From Euclidia mi (taxonomy: Eukaryota > Arthropoda > Insecta > Lepidoptera > Erebidae): a stretch of DNA of 64,000 bases. The notes below the pieces were generated by a model, which ran no database searches, had not been told where the DNA came from, and worked only from the letters and a program-made list of their open reading frames with translations. Location: NCBI GenBank assembly GCA_944739405.2, contig OX123183.2:96982729-97046728 (forward strand), in the 5' to 3' direction. Position numbers and translations under genes: made by a program. Every line of letters starts with the position of its first letter. The stretch's first letter is position 1. Positions 44,970 to 55,115 of this stretch are shown here, one piece after another.

Positions 44970-45653
44970 GTGGAGCCTGCAAGCGCCTCACATTCCGTGA
45001 CGGTGCCCGACATCGCGGCTCTGATGGCGTTCATGCAGGAGCAGGCCCGCCGTAAGGAGGAGCAGGCTCGCCGTCAGGAGGAGCAGGCTCGCCGTCAAGA
45101 GGAGCACGCGCGCCGCCTGGAGGAACAGCTTCAGCGCAACAAGGAGGAGCACGCCTGCCGTCTGGAGGAACAGCTGGTGCTCATGAAGGACCTCAGCGCC
45201 ACCGTGGGGAAGGACTTGAAGACGGTGAAGGAGGAACTTCAGCAGCACGAGGCCCGTATCAGCGACATTGAGAAGCGTGTACACGACCAGCTCGAGACCC
45301 GTATTGCCAGATTGGAGAAGAAATTTTGTGGGCTTGAGACCAACGACGTTACACCTGCAGCTGTGGCGCCCTCACCTCGTTGGTTTAAGGTTCCACCATT
45401 TGATGGCTCGTCATCGTGGTTTGCATACAAGGTTCAGTTTGAGGCCGTTATGCGAGCGAATGGGTGGGACAAAGAACAGGCCTTCACCGCCCTAACCTTG
45501 GGCCTTCGTGATCAGGCCTTGACGGTGTTGGAGGCACTCGGGCAAGACGTCACCTACGAGAAGCTTCTGGAGGCGTTGGAGGCGAGGTACGGATACGCGC
45601 ACCTTGAACATGTCTATCGTGCTCAGCTGAAGGACAGGACACAACGCACCGGA
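44970..45653 (+). pseudogene. Gag-like protein, 228 aa open frame then broken
   Basis: Residues 20-75 are a highly charged heptad-like stretch with four QARRQEEQ-type units, and the coiled coil continues to about 110. A capsid-like part follows, with 'WFKVPPFDGSSSWFAYKVQFE' and 'KLLEALEARYG', typical of gypsy-type Gag. TAA at 45654 ends the frame, but related sequence continues in other frames. A CX2CX4HX4C zinc knuckle at 45899-45940 has its seventh codon changed to a stop (CYNCGE, stop, GHIRLSC). The protein would have packaged element RNA. The minus-strand ORF over the repeats is a shadow. Confidence 0.8.
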
Positions 45654-46286
45654 TAAACTCTGCAGCAGTGGGCTCTAGAGGTGGAAATACGGCATACCAG
45701 TCGTCGCCTGCGCTCATTGACGGGAACCTCGTACAAGCGTTTACGGATGGGATCCGGGACCTGGAAGTTAGAGCAGCGGTAAGACTTGGGCACTTCAAGT
45801 CCCTGAAGGCAGCCTTAGCCTACGCTCTGGAGGTGGAAGCAGTGCGTCACGAGGATTGAACTTACCGTATCAGAGAAGTTGTTTCTCCACCACCACGGTG
45901 CTACAACTGCGGGGAATGAGGCCATATTCGCTTGAGCTGCCCAAAGCGTAAGCGGCACGTTGGTACCCTCTCTCCACCGAAGGGGTCACCTGACGTACCT
46001 GTCTGGCGGCCAGAGCAACGTAGCGCAGATGCTCTGACGTGTAGGAACTTACCCCGACCAACGCAAACACTGTGCAAGACAGGAAGCGAAGCCGGCAGCG
46101 CTAGTGAGAATGTTGAAGACGGATCTGAGCGACGGATGGAAAGAAGCTTTGCAGCGTGCTCAGCAAGAAGACAAGGACGTACAGCCGATTCTCAAATGGA
46201 AGAAATCAGGCGCTCCTAGGCCCAAATGGAGTGATATCGCAGCAATGAGCCCTGTCACCAAAGGTTATTGAGCACAGTGGGAAAGC

Positions 46287-46883
46287 TTGGTTGTCCAGGA
46301 TGGAGTTCTGTGCCGCATATGGGAAAACGCTCGAGGTAACCAATGCCATCTGCAAATGGTAGTGCCCAAGACTAAGGTGCCGGAAGTACTGCGGCTCTAT
46401 CACAATGGTGCTTCGGGAGGTCACATGAGTGTTAAGAAGACGCTTACTAATGTCCGAGAGCGGTTTTATTGGCTCCACTGTCGGAATGACGTCGAGGATT
46501 GGTGCCGCAAATGCACAAGTTGTGCGGCTGTGAAGGGGCCACATACTCGTAGCAAAAGTGCATTCAAGGTGTACAATATAGGAGCTCCATGGGAGTCAGG
46601 ACAACAGATGTCTGAGAAGATGAAATAAACTCGCTACGACCGGAAGGCGAACAACAAAGGCTTCGATAAGGGATCATAGGTGTGGCTTCATAACCCAGAA
46701 CGAAGCAAAGGTAAATCGCCAAAGTTACAAACCAGATGGGACGAGCCATATCGCATAATTACCAGGATGAACGACGTCACCTATCGAATCCAGAAGGGGT
46801 CGCGAGGTGCACCGAAGGTAGTTCATGTGGACCGGTTGGCTCGTTACTATGGGTCCAACGATGTTCGAGACGAACACGTTTAA
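46287..46883 (+). pseudogene. Integrase remnants: zinc-binding N-domain and C-terminal domain
   Basis: 46287-46610 carries an HHCC zinc-binding domain: VLRLYHNGASGGHMS (H, H), FYWLHCRNDVEDWCRKCTSC (C, C). It is followed directly by a few residues and, after a TAA at 46626, by 'VWLHNPERSKGKSPKLQ' and 'DEPYRIITRMNDVTYRI' (46680-46880), the C-terminal module. The catalytic DDE core that should lie between them (about 150 residues) is missing. The integrase was therefore deleted internally. Confidence 0.8.
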
Positions 46884-46894
46884 GAGGGGGGCAA

Positions 46895-47311
46895 TGTAAC
46901 GAATGGCGATAATTGAAAATAACGCCATCTATCGGTGGATCAAAGAACCAGAAGAGATTAGATGTATCGGTGGTTTAAAGCGGTTTCGTCTACTAGCTAC
47001 TAGATGGCGTTGCTGTTATTACTAGAACATTGCTACGACGCTAGAATGTTTCGTCTGTAGCGAGAATGTTCGGGAATATGCAAGAATGATCTTGTTTGTT
47101 ATCCAGCCAGTATAAATAGCGCGCCGACGAGCGGACCGGACATAGTAACAATTGAATATCGGAGCGATTATTATCAAGCGAAGGGAAGTAAGTCGGAAGT
47201 GTTTAGTGGTGTTTCTAGTAGTGTGAAATAAGTGTGTATAGTGTTTGTAAATAAAGTACAGTTTAGTGGCATAGTGAGTTTTAATTTATCGTCGAACCCC
47301 AGCTCGTAACA
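46895..47311 (+). repeat. 3' LTR, 417 bp
   Basis: Same length as the 5' LTR, with 11 substitutions and no indel. It is preceded by the polypurine tract and followed by the ATAT TSD, after which Tc1-like sequence resumes. Confidence 0.92.
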
Positions 47312-47454
47312 ATATCAAAAAAGCATTAAAAAATTATATAAATAAGAAAATACTAAGGATTTAATGCGAAAACACATTGTAAAATTGAAATTTGTATGTG
47401 TTGCTTAGACTTTTTTGATGTGTGTATTTTGCAAATGCAAATCAACACCCTATA

Positions 47455-48412
47455 TATATAAAACGAAAACCACACTAGAAAGTCTAAACAATAAAATTGC
47501 TGATGTAGGCTATGAGTACTCGGCTGCCAAATTGTGGACATGAGCGGATGCCAAAAAACTACCGATATGGCAAATGCCAATTTGCAGACAACTTCAAAGA
47601 AGAAACCATTTAAAAGGAGGATAGCCGAGGCTCATATCACGAGATCAGTAAAGGTGGAGATTGGAAGTAGAGCCTACAAAACATAGTCTAGTAAGTATAA
47701 TAAAAATACGACCGTTTCAAGCCGGTTGAAACGATGGAGAACAATAGCTTTAAATAAGTCAATTATCGCGAGTAAGACCCGCAAAAAAAATGTATGATGT
47801 ATACAAACCGCGAAAGTTTAAAATCGATTATCATAAAAATCATCGGGTACTGTGGTTGTGGTCGCACACCTCCGAAACGACGCAGCTGATTTTTGATACT
47901 TATTGTGTAAATTTGGTAGGCTTGAGAATAGGTGGTAAAGTATAATATTTTATATCGCTAGGTCATTAGGGTACTCCTCCTCCTCCTAATTTTCTTTTTC
48001 TATTCTTTGATTTTATTATAGCTGAGCAACGTTTGCTGGCACAAATAATTAACTAAAGTCATGGACTATCTGACAGTTACTCAATCGTTGCGATTCAATA
48101 ACAAAAGCGAGACTCAACTGTTTGACAATAGTTGAGGCTCCAAATTGTTATATGCTTGTGGAACACACGATGATGTTTTGCCTCAAGACGCCGACGGATT
48201 GCCTCAAGTAGGAAACCAAAGAGTTTTTGATGCATTAATAAGAAATAAATAAATAAGTATGATTCTGGACCTTTTATAATTTTATTATTTCAGGAAATCC
48301 AACCTTAGACACTACACTTGATTTATTTGTAAAATTTACGCATAAAAGTTCCTAAATTGAATAAAGAAAAGAAACTCCCTTGTCAATTCCTTCACCTTAT
48401 GTATTCTACCAC
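47455..48412. other. No gene seen
   Basis: AT-rich. A small 7 nt arm hairpin (gtttcaa gccgg ttgaaac) lies at about 47713-47731. Nothing else recognised. Confidence 0.3.
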
Positions 48413-48485
48413 GCACACATAACACCATCTAGCCCAAACTCAGCAGAGCTTGTACTACTAGATAATAGATAAACATACATATTAT
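48413..48485 (+). repeat. SINE family G fragment
   Basis: 'attctaccacgcacacataac', 'ccatctagcccaaactcagc', 'agagcttgtactactagat' and 'gataaacatacatatta' match 31022 and, inverted, 53215-53300. Confidence 0.6.
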
Positions 48486-49480
48486 ACTCCCATTTTATAT
48501 GATGCTTTATAATGATTTATTACATGTTTTTACTAACATGCATGTTATTCATTGTCGTTTACCATATCATTTGCCGTAGCCGTGATATAAAAAATAAATT
48601 ATCCGATAACACTTCTTATTTATTGAGGACTCTAATGTGTTCAGTTTATAACCTAAGTTCCTAGGCATTGCATAAGATATAAACAGTTTATTACGACACA
48701 GCTCTAAATGAGGCCTTACGTCGAATAACCGTTTAAGTAGCGCGCTTGACAGCCGATTTGATTGATTTATTGATTATAACCATAAACATTACAAGTTGTT
48801 TGCAGAAAATGTTTAGTTTGCTTGAATTATAATAATTAAACTGTTTTGCCTCTGAACAAGAAATTGTGCTGCGTATGTTTTTGTTTTATCTATATTTAGA
48901 ACTAGGGATTACATCGGCGTAGTTTGCGAATGGAAGAGTGAACGTGTATAATCCATAAAATGTTATTTCAAATTAGAACGCAGGTAGGTAATACCCATTC
49001 CTCACGCAGCGCTTATAATAGGTGTTGGTTACAAGCTTCTTATGAATATTAAAGTGATAGGTACTGTATGATCCACGCTGTAAACGTTTATCAGACGTAT
49101 CGAACGTTCAAACGGGTCATGGGCATGGGTCATCGCGTCAAAATGTCTCTATCCTATAAAAGGCTGTAGTTATCCAAAAAGCTAACTAATACCTACTGTG
49201 ATAAATAAATTTCAAGTCCATTTATAAAGATATTATTCTGTTACATACAGAAAAATAGACCCAAATTTGGCACAGGCGCAAATGTACACAGCCTCTTGTT
49301 AAGGGTTAATAATTCTTACTTAAAGATGTTCTGTACTAATAGATATCATTTATCATATAACACTGATGTAGGGATTGAAAGTTGAAACCATACTAACTTA
49401 TTCATGCAGTGCCTGACAGCAAGGTAGCCGCATAAACTTCTACACCATCCGTGAAGTATGGGTAAAACAGAAGCATAAAA
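48486..49480. other. No gene seen
   Basis: AT-rich, nothing recognised. Confidence 0.3.
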
Positions 49481-49481
49481 T

Positions 49482-49680
49482 CTTACACTAATATATAAAG
49501 CTGAAAAGTTTGTTTCTTTGGCTGAACGCGCTAATCTCAGGAACAAATGGTCCGCTTAGAAAAATTATTTCAGTGTTAGATAGCCCATTTATCGAGGAAA
49601 GCTATGGGCTATATAAAATCACGCTATGAGCGACGGGAGCAGAGCAGTAGCCGGTGTAACCGCGGGCATCCTCTAGTTAG
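49482..49680 (+). repeat. Dispersed insect repeat ('aaagctgaaaagtttgtttc' type)
   Basis: 'ctaatatataaagctgaaaag', 'ctgaacgcgctaatctcagg', 'cagtgttagatagcccattt', 'gaggaaagctatgggctat' and an ending in 'cctctagtta' follow the order of a repeat widespread in insect genomes. The class is unknown to me; a Helitron end is possible. Confidence 0.55.
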
Positions 49681-50641
49681 TTCATCAAATTTGTTAAAAC
49701 TGCTTGTGTCAATTAGACTTTATGCTCCCTAGTATGCTATGAAAAACTATCAAATAAAAACACCAGTTTCATCTGATCTTTATTTAATTACTAGATCAAA
49801 GAGACATCAAATATGATGAGGTATTCGCTCGTGATTAATATAAACATGCCTGGTTACGAGGATCTTTAATAACACTCAACGTCGCGTCGGCGAGAATTGG
49901 AATATAAACAAAGGCATATTCTAATGCCAATCTGCTCGATATCAGTGTGTTAGTCATCAGTAATTAATACTGTGACTCATGGAAGACATAAGGAGGATAA
50001 TTGTATATAGAGTGTAACATAGAGATGGTCATAATATATCTTTTGAATGGTCGCAAGTGTGTTGAATAAAATGAATCCGAGAATTTATTATACTTAAACG
50101 TGTTAAACCGGGACGACTCTTATTTTTTTTTTATCCAATTGAGGTGTAGGTCAATTATATCAAAATAAAATGTACATCATGATTATCATTAATCAATATA
50201 TTTAAAATATACATATAGATTCTTTCGTGTCTGTCTAACTGGCAGAAACCGTACAGCCGAATGGGCGCAAAAAGTTGTTTGGCATGTAGGTATGTTTCTT
50301 TTGGAGCGTAGGCAGGGGTGCACCAAGAAAGGATTTCCTGAAATTCCCACGAGACCTGGACCTGTAAAATTTAAAAATAAAGATGTAGCTGTGGGCTTAA
50401 AATGCGGTATTGAAAATAAAGATGTTGTAGATATATCCTCTAGGCATTTGCCCGTAACAATATTATTTTTTTGGAGTGGCCTTTATTAACATCCGATCAA
50501 CAGATACAAAGAACAAACAAAAATACAGTCTCGGCTTTGGTTGTAGGATTGTCGTTCGATTCACCTTTTATAAGCAGAATATATTGTCGATTTTCATGAT
50601 ATATAAGAATAAGACACGCGCGCTGGCTTACCTGTCTGCAG
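49681..50641. other. No gene seen
   Basis: AT-rich. Nothing recognised; the ORF at 50292-50489 has no domain. Confidence 0.3.
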
Positions 50642-50810
50642 TACAGTCTCAAGCATAAATTTATTAATATGGGCAAATTAGCATAAATATTACTATCACA
50701 TATTTATGTTTTTTTATGAGGAATCAAAGGAAATTACAGAAATAGAAAACGATACATATATTTGCTCTCCACAAGGGATCGTAACATTTTGCTACCTGTA
50801 ACGTCACATA

Positions 50811-51420
50811 TTTATGTTCCGAGAGGTTCACACCAACAGCACGAAACGTAGGGTCACGGTAGACGGGCAGACAATACATTATGTCGACGAGTATATTTAT
50901 TTGGGCCAGATTGTCTCTTTTAGTAACAGGCAAGACATAGAAGTAGCACGACGAGTCGAAAATGCCTGGAAGAGCAATGGAAGGTTGCCTGGAAGGGCAA
51001 CCTTCCATTGCTCTTCCAGGAAAGAAGTCTTCAAGAAGTCCAAATTGAAGATTTGCCGAAGGGCGATGGAGCGTAGCATTCGTGGTGTAAAAAGGACAGA
51101 CCATGTCCGAAACACTTCGCTACGTTGCAAAACACGCATAGCCGGCGTTGGATTAAAATCTGCTAGACTGATGTGAGATTGGGCTGGACACGTTTGTCGT
51201 ATGCACCCAGAAAGGTGAGCCCATTTAGCTACCACTTGGGTACCTCATGACAGTCGACGACGATGTGGAAGACCCAAACGAAGATGGCTGGACGACCTGG
51301 ATGCATTTTACAGCGACTGGCCGAACTTGACACGAGACAGGGATACATGGCGGTTCAAGGCCTTTGCCCAGCAGTGGGACACGTTGAGAGGCTAAATAAA
51401 TAAATAAAAAAAATAACATT
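50811..51420 (+). pseudogene. RTE-clade LINE C-terminal fragment
   Basis: It reads 'VTVDGQTIHYVDEYIYLGQIV' with 'RQDIEVARRVENAWKS', then 'AMERSIRGVKRTDHVRN', and further frames with 'WAG-HVCRMHPER'-like and 'LCPAVGHVERLNK'. These are ordered blocks of the RTE C-terminus. The tail is (aaat)n at about 51394-51413. A 9 bp TSD, CGTCACATA, lies at about 50802-50810 and 51423-51431. There are several frameshifts, and a perfect 25 nt foldback is inserted after the 'AWKS' segment. Confidence 0.8.
50965..51020. repeat. Perfect 25 nt inverted duplication inside the RTE fragment
   Basis: Arms 50965-50989 and 50996-51020 (starting 'cctggaagagcaatggaagg') are exact complements, with a 6 nt loop (tggaag). 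The LINE reading frame is lost across it. The first arm looks like original LINE sequence and the second like an inverted copy. Confidence 0.92.
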
Positions 51421-51620
51421 TTCGTCACATAATCGTTTTGATGCCTCTTTATTATGCTGCCTGATAATATCAGATATTTTTGCTGCGTACGTGCAGACAG
51501 ATATTATTGAACTCGTTCTTGGGTCAGATATTTTTGCTAATCTGCCCATAGTAATATATTTATGCTCGTGACTGTACCACTACACAATTTGTAATCTTAT
51601 AGTACGGTGCGGCTAGTGTG

Positions 51621-51975
51621 CTCATCATCAGCCATGTAAACAAACTGTCTCACTGCTGGGCACGGGCCTCTCTAAGAGATGGGTAATGCCGTAGTCCACC
51701 ACGCTGACCAAGTGTGGGTTATCAGTGTTATCACACATCACATGTCTTTCGAGAACATTATGGAGAGCTTTCAGACATGCGGGTTTCCTCACGAAGTTTT
51801 CCTTCGGCGTTCAGTAAACAACAATAAACAATTCAATACGCACATAACCTCAGATTATTAGAACAAAAGGATTCTTGTTCTATAATCTGAGCACATTACT
51901 TCCAAAAGTCATCGGGGCGTGCCGTGAATTCGAACCCCAGACTGCGTAACAGTCGGTCTCTCCTCTAGGTTACGT
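51621..51975 (-). mobile_element. SINE family H copy
   Basis: On the minus strand the head region 'agaccgactgttacgcagtctggggttcgaattc' is tRNA-like, with B-box ggttcgaattc. The body 'gatgacttttggaagt' and 'gcgtattgaattg' follows, then 'cttcgtgaggaaacccgc', 'ccacacttggtcagcgtgg', and a tail 'agaggcccgtgcccagcagtgag' with 'ggctgatgatgag'. The tail module is shared with RTE-type elements. A foldback (51849-51866/51875-51891, one indel) interrupts the body. Confidence 0.7.
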
Positions 51976-52383
51976 ACCTGTTCGACCCGCAAATTTCGAC
52001 CCGATTACAACTGTACCCGTTCGACCTCATTTTTAGTACCCGTTGGACCTTCAAAATAATATGAATTTATTTAGTATTAGCTTAATGTTATTTCATTGCA
52101 AAAAGTACGGTTATGTTGAAAAGTGTTAACTGCAGCACATTTTTTTGAAAGAGCATAAGGAAGTAGAAGCACACTAGCGACGAATAGTACTCGTTGCTTC
52201 ACATTGGATTGTTTTGATGTATAGGTAAGTGCATTAAAATAATAATAATTCGGAAACCTTCATAAACACTTAGGTATTAGTGAGTACCTATACCGTAATA
52301 GTAAACAAAGTAAATAATATTTAGTGTAGTAGTGAATCATGATTCTTTTGTTCATACGCAATGCAAACTCGCGTCTAAGCTAG
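51976..52383. other. No gene seen
   Basis: Short direct repeats 'acccgttcgacct/acccgttggacct' at 52015-52047. Nothing else. Confidence 0.3.
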
Positions 52384-53014
52384 GCCTTTCAGTGGGATCT
52401 TCACCTTGTCGCGGTCGCGGGGGTCGCGGGGGGGCTCAGTAACCGTGGATTGGTGACCCGCGGTGAAGCTAAGAGGGATCCAGGAGGGGACGCTCCGCGT
52501 GGCCTTGACGGGGCCTGCGCAGGATGCGTCCAACGGTGCGGGTGCGGGAGACAGTTCTGTCTGTCCCTCACAGTCGGGTGCGGTCGCGGGAGAAGAGGCG
52601 TGTCGGTGTTGCGTTGCCGCGCGCCCTATCTTCCGCGACCAAATGGGGGCGCACCATCCAATGCGTCGCGGTGGGGCCGCAGAGGAAGAGGAGATGCGGT
52701 GTTGCGTTGCCGTCCTCCCTATCCTCTGCGGCCGCTGGGTGTTTTGGCGGCGGAGCCCAACATCTTAATCCGCCGCCAAGGGGGTTTTGTTCGGGGCCCG
52801 CCTGACCATCTGGCGGGCCGATACCCGTCGGGGGGTTGCGACGTATGCTTGGGCGAAACCCGACCCTTCGACACACGGGTACATGAGACACACGGGTTGG
52901 TTTTTAGTCCGTAAGAGTCTGACAGTCCCCTTCGCCCATCCCCCAGGGCGGAGGGACTCCATGAGGATTTTCCAACCCGAAACCAAAAAAAAAAAAAAAC
53001 AAAAAAAAAAAAAA
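52384..53014 (+). mobile_element. R1/TRAS-type LINE 3' UTR with poly(A)
   Basis: A GC-rich 3' region: 'ggctcagtaaccgtggattgg', 'ggtgaagctaagagggatcc', 'gtgtcggtgttgcgttgccg' twice in similar form, 'ctctgcggccgctgggtg' and 'actccatgaggattttcc', ending in two A14 tracts separated by C (52985-53014). The order matches 19147-20570 in the opposite orientation. No coding sequence is attached. The overlapping ORFs (up to 154 codons) are read-through of this GC-rich UTR. GC-rich sequence continues to about 53100 and is not explained. Confidence 0.75.
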
Positions 53015-53104
53015 CCCTTTCCCCACGCTCCAGGGCGCAGCGAGTAGTTCGAGAGGGGTGCGGGACGGGGCAAAGACTATAGGGATCGCAGGCCAGCAGA
53101 AAAT

Positions 53105-53775
53105 TCAAAATATTTTTATTGATTATTGAATAATTATTGAAACATCAATACTAGTAAGTAGATTGAACTACCCATTCAACACACAATTTGTATAGTATGT
53201 AAATGTATGTATATACAAATAAATTATATGTATGTTTATCCATTGTCTAGTACCCATAGTATCAGCTCTGCTTAGTTTGGGACTAGGCGGTGTTGTGTGA
53301 ATGTGGTAGAATATTATATTAAACTTCGTAGCCAGTGTGGTCGTCACAGTGGTGAAACAAAGATATATAATATTATGATTATGAAATACGTTCTTAAACA
53401 CATTAACTTATACTAAACATTAAATTAATTAAACAGGCGTATCCGCTTCATAATGGTATCTATCTCGATTGCAACTAATCGCTATTTAATAACGTCAACT
53501 TTTCCACCAGCCATTTAGATAATTAAGAAAAGATTATCGGAGTTTAACGCATGCTTATGTATTGTAAGTGTATTGTAAGGTTTTCTTAAGCAATAGGTAT
53601 ATTCTTAATTTTGCATATAAGTATTTGACTTGATGGTTAATGACCTCTGGTATAATTTTTGACTGTCGTGGAACAGGTGGCACCGCTCAGTGCTTACTTA
53701 TGCGAATCATAAAAAATATATAAAGAAGATCATGAAAGCAGAGCATGAGCAAAAGTATATGTATACCAACCATCC
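53105..53775. other. AT-rich stretch holding a SINE family G fragment
   Basis: At 53215-53300 (minus) is a family G fragment, including 'ctctgcttagtttgggactagg'. The remainder shows nothing. Confidence 0.5.
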
Positions 53776-53778
53776 TTA

Positions 53779-53973
53779 AGGCCTTGCCACACGGCACAAT
53801 TTTAAGTCCAACAGTCGTCCAACTCAAGTTCATCGGGTGGGTGGTACCACCAGATTTTAACCAATCGGGTGGACGGAATGAAAATCAGTGATTTGATTGT
53901 GTCGTGTAGACGGGCAAAGCCAATTATATTGAAAATTTGATCAGTGGTAAAATTGTGCCGTGTGGCAAGGCCT
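53779..53973. mobile_element. MITE, 195 bp, TTA TSD
   Basis: AGGCCTTGCCACACGGCACA at 53779 and the exact inverted copy ending at 53973 are flanked by TTA (53776-53778, 53974-53976). The TIR is about 27 nt, extending to 'attttaa'/'taaaatt'. The 3 bp TSD agrees with PIF/Harbinger. The minus-strand ORF is a shadow. Confidence 0.8.
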
Positions 53974-54044
53974 TTATCTTTAACTCTCGCACAAGGAACA
54001 AATGTGTCGTAGAACTTTACAAACATTCAGTCATCAGACACAAA

Positions 54045-54175
54045 GACACACACAGACACACTCGAAACAACAATTTGAAGATCACACAAGGTGTTAAAGT
54101 CTGGTAATTGAACCCACAATACTCGTGCAGTTGCAGGCTATTAACCACTACGCTATAAGTGCACTCGTAAAGTTG
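54045..54175 (-). repeat. SINE family F copy
   Basis: On the minus strand 'gcacttatagcgtagtgg' leads to 'gggttcaattaccag' (B-box-like), 'tgtgtgatcttcaaattgttg' and '(tgtg)n'. The plus copy at 59630 shows the same start and 'gatatacaaattgttgttttgag'. Confidence 0.6.
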
Positions 54176-54423
54176 CACCTTGAATTCAAATTTCCAAAAG
54201 AATTTGAAAAATATTACGAAAATTAGCTCCTGTTATAATTTTAAACGGTTTTGACGATAAAACCCTAGAGCTTAGTCTTGTAACCCGACAACTAAATTAC
54301 TAAATGCTCATTTACTTAATTTTTATTTGATGTTGGTACCTACTGTAACTTAATAATTCGAACTCTTAACGATATCGCTGTTAAGCATTAGGTACTTTGC
54401 ATAGAGCAACACAGGTCGCCGGC

Positions 54424-55115
54424 CAGCGTTGCCAGATCTACGGATTTGTCCGTAGATCTACGGATTTTTGGTATTCTCTACGGACCTACGGATTTTTCTA
54501 GCAAATCTACGGATGTTTGTTCGATTTCATTCACCCGACGGAAACAATAGTATACATATTGAAAATAAGCAGTCAGCAACAAAAAAGTTGTCCTGCGACC
54601 TGCGTTTCTATGATAATTTGTGCGTAATACAATACCTACATCATACCACCATAGATAAGTCCAAAGAAGACTATTTAGTTGATTATAGTGACTAACTTAA
54701 AACGGAATCGTCGATATAGGAATAACAAACGGAATGAAGGCGATTGTCATTTGTCTGTCATTGTCAATGTCAATGTCAACTTAGGTTTAGAAAAATATTT
54801 GCTTTTGGTTGGGTTGACTAACTACGACGAGGCTGTGTTGTTTTCTTGTTGCTGAATATAAAATCATCGTAGAATTTTTCGTTTATTTGCACTAAAATGG
54901 AAAATAGTAGTAGTGAGAGTGATGATGGCAGCGACACTGGAACAATTTTTAAATTTCTTTACCAACAAGGAATTTGGCTTTAGGTTATTCCATCTATAAA
55001 TCATCTGTAAAAAATGTCCGTAGATCTACGGATTTTTATAGAGGCAGTCTACGGACATCTACGGATTTTTGGGCGTAGACCTACGGATTTTTAAAAATTG
55101 GATCTGGCAACACTG
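54424..55115 (+). mobile_element. hAT-type element with ctacggattttt subterminal motifs, 692 bp
   Basis: The ends CAGCGTTGCCAGATC and, complemented, CAGTGTTGCCAGATCC match a CAGNG hAT terminus. The 8 bp flanks are tcgccggc (54416-54423) and ccgccggc (55116-55123), one mismatch. The motif ctacggat(t)ttt appears at about 54438, 54458, 54479, 54485, 54508, 55026, 55061 and 55081. Its inverse form (atccgtag/ccgtagat) lies beside several of these. The middle has a short ORF beginning MENSSSESDDG. No transposase domain remains. Confidence 0.8.
54897..54983 (+). pseudogene. Residual 5' end of an ORF inside the hAT element
   Basis: ATG in a plausible context (cactaaaATGG) opens 28 codons: MENSSSESDDGSDTGTIFKF and a short rest, then TAG. 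The acidic serine-rich N-terminus is what I would expect at the start of a nuclear protein such as a transposase. The upstream 'tgtcattgtcaatgtcaatgtcaac' repeat may be part of the original promoter region. A first exon followed by an intron is also possible. The sequence is too short to assign. Confidence 0.35.

Larger units (their letters stand above)
44406..47311 (+). mobile_element. Gypsy-type LTR retrotransposon, internally deleted
   Basis: Two 417 bp LTRs enclose a 2.07 kb interior and are flanked by a 4 bp TSD ATAT (44402-44405 and 47312-47315). A primer-binding-site candidate TGGTGTCAGAAG begins 4 bases after the 5' LTR (44827). A polypurine tract (aagaggggggcaa) abuts the 3' LTR. The interior holds gag and only the edges of integrase. 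Protease, RT, RNase H and the integrase core are absent. It sits inside the Tc1-like element, after the transposase. Confidence 0.9.
35828..47452 (+). mobile_element. Tc1-like transposon, 11.6 kb because of nested insertions
   Basis: The left end is CAGGGTGTTGATATGCATTTG and the right end is its inverted match (tagggtgttgatttgcatttgcaaaat when complemented). TA flanks at 35826-35827 and 47453-47454. Three segments belong to it: 35828-36310, 43050-44405 (transposase) and 47316-47452. They sum to about 2.0 kb. Inserts are a hAT element (36311-43041) and an LTR element (44406-47311). The block 'aaaaaagtctaagcaacacatac' follows the TIR directly on the right, but on the left lies about 330 bp further in (about 36207). 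A third insertion at about 35858-36188 is therefore likely and would leave the usual 1.6 kb Tc1 length. Confidence 0.85.
50644..51574. mobile_element. TA-flanked MITE split by an RTE fragment
   Basis: The left TIR is CAGTCTCAAGCATAAATTTA and the right is its inverted match, with shared 'tatgggca' and 'attagca' blocks over about 55 nt. TA at 50642-50643 and 51575-51576. Without the LINE fragment (50811-51420) it is about 320 bp. Tc1/mariner-type by TSD. Confidence 0.75.

Noticed and set aside
44988..45284. 98-codon leucine-rich minus-strand ORF
   Set aside because: It is the antisense of the Gag coiled-coil repeats.
52450..53108. ORFs up to 154 codons on both strands
   Set aside because: The region is LINE 3' UTR ending in poly(A). 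All frames are open because of base composition, and the lysine runs come from the poly(A).
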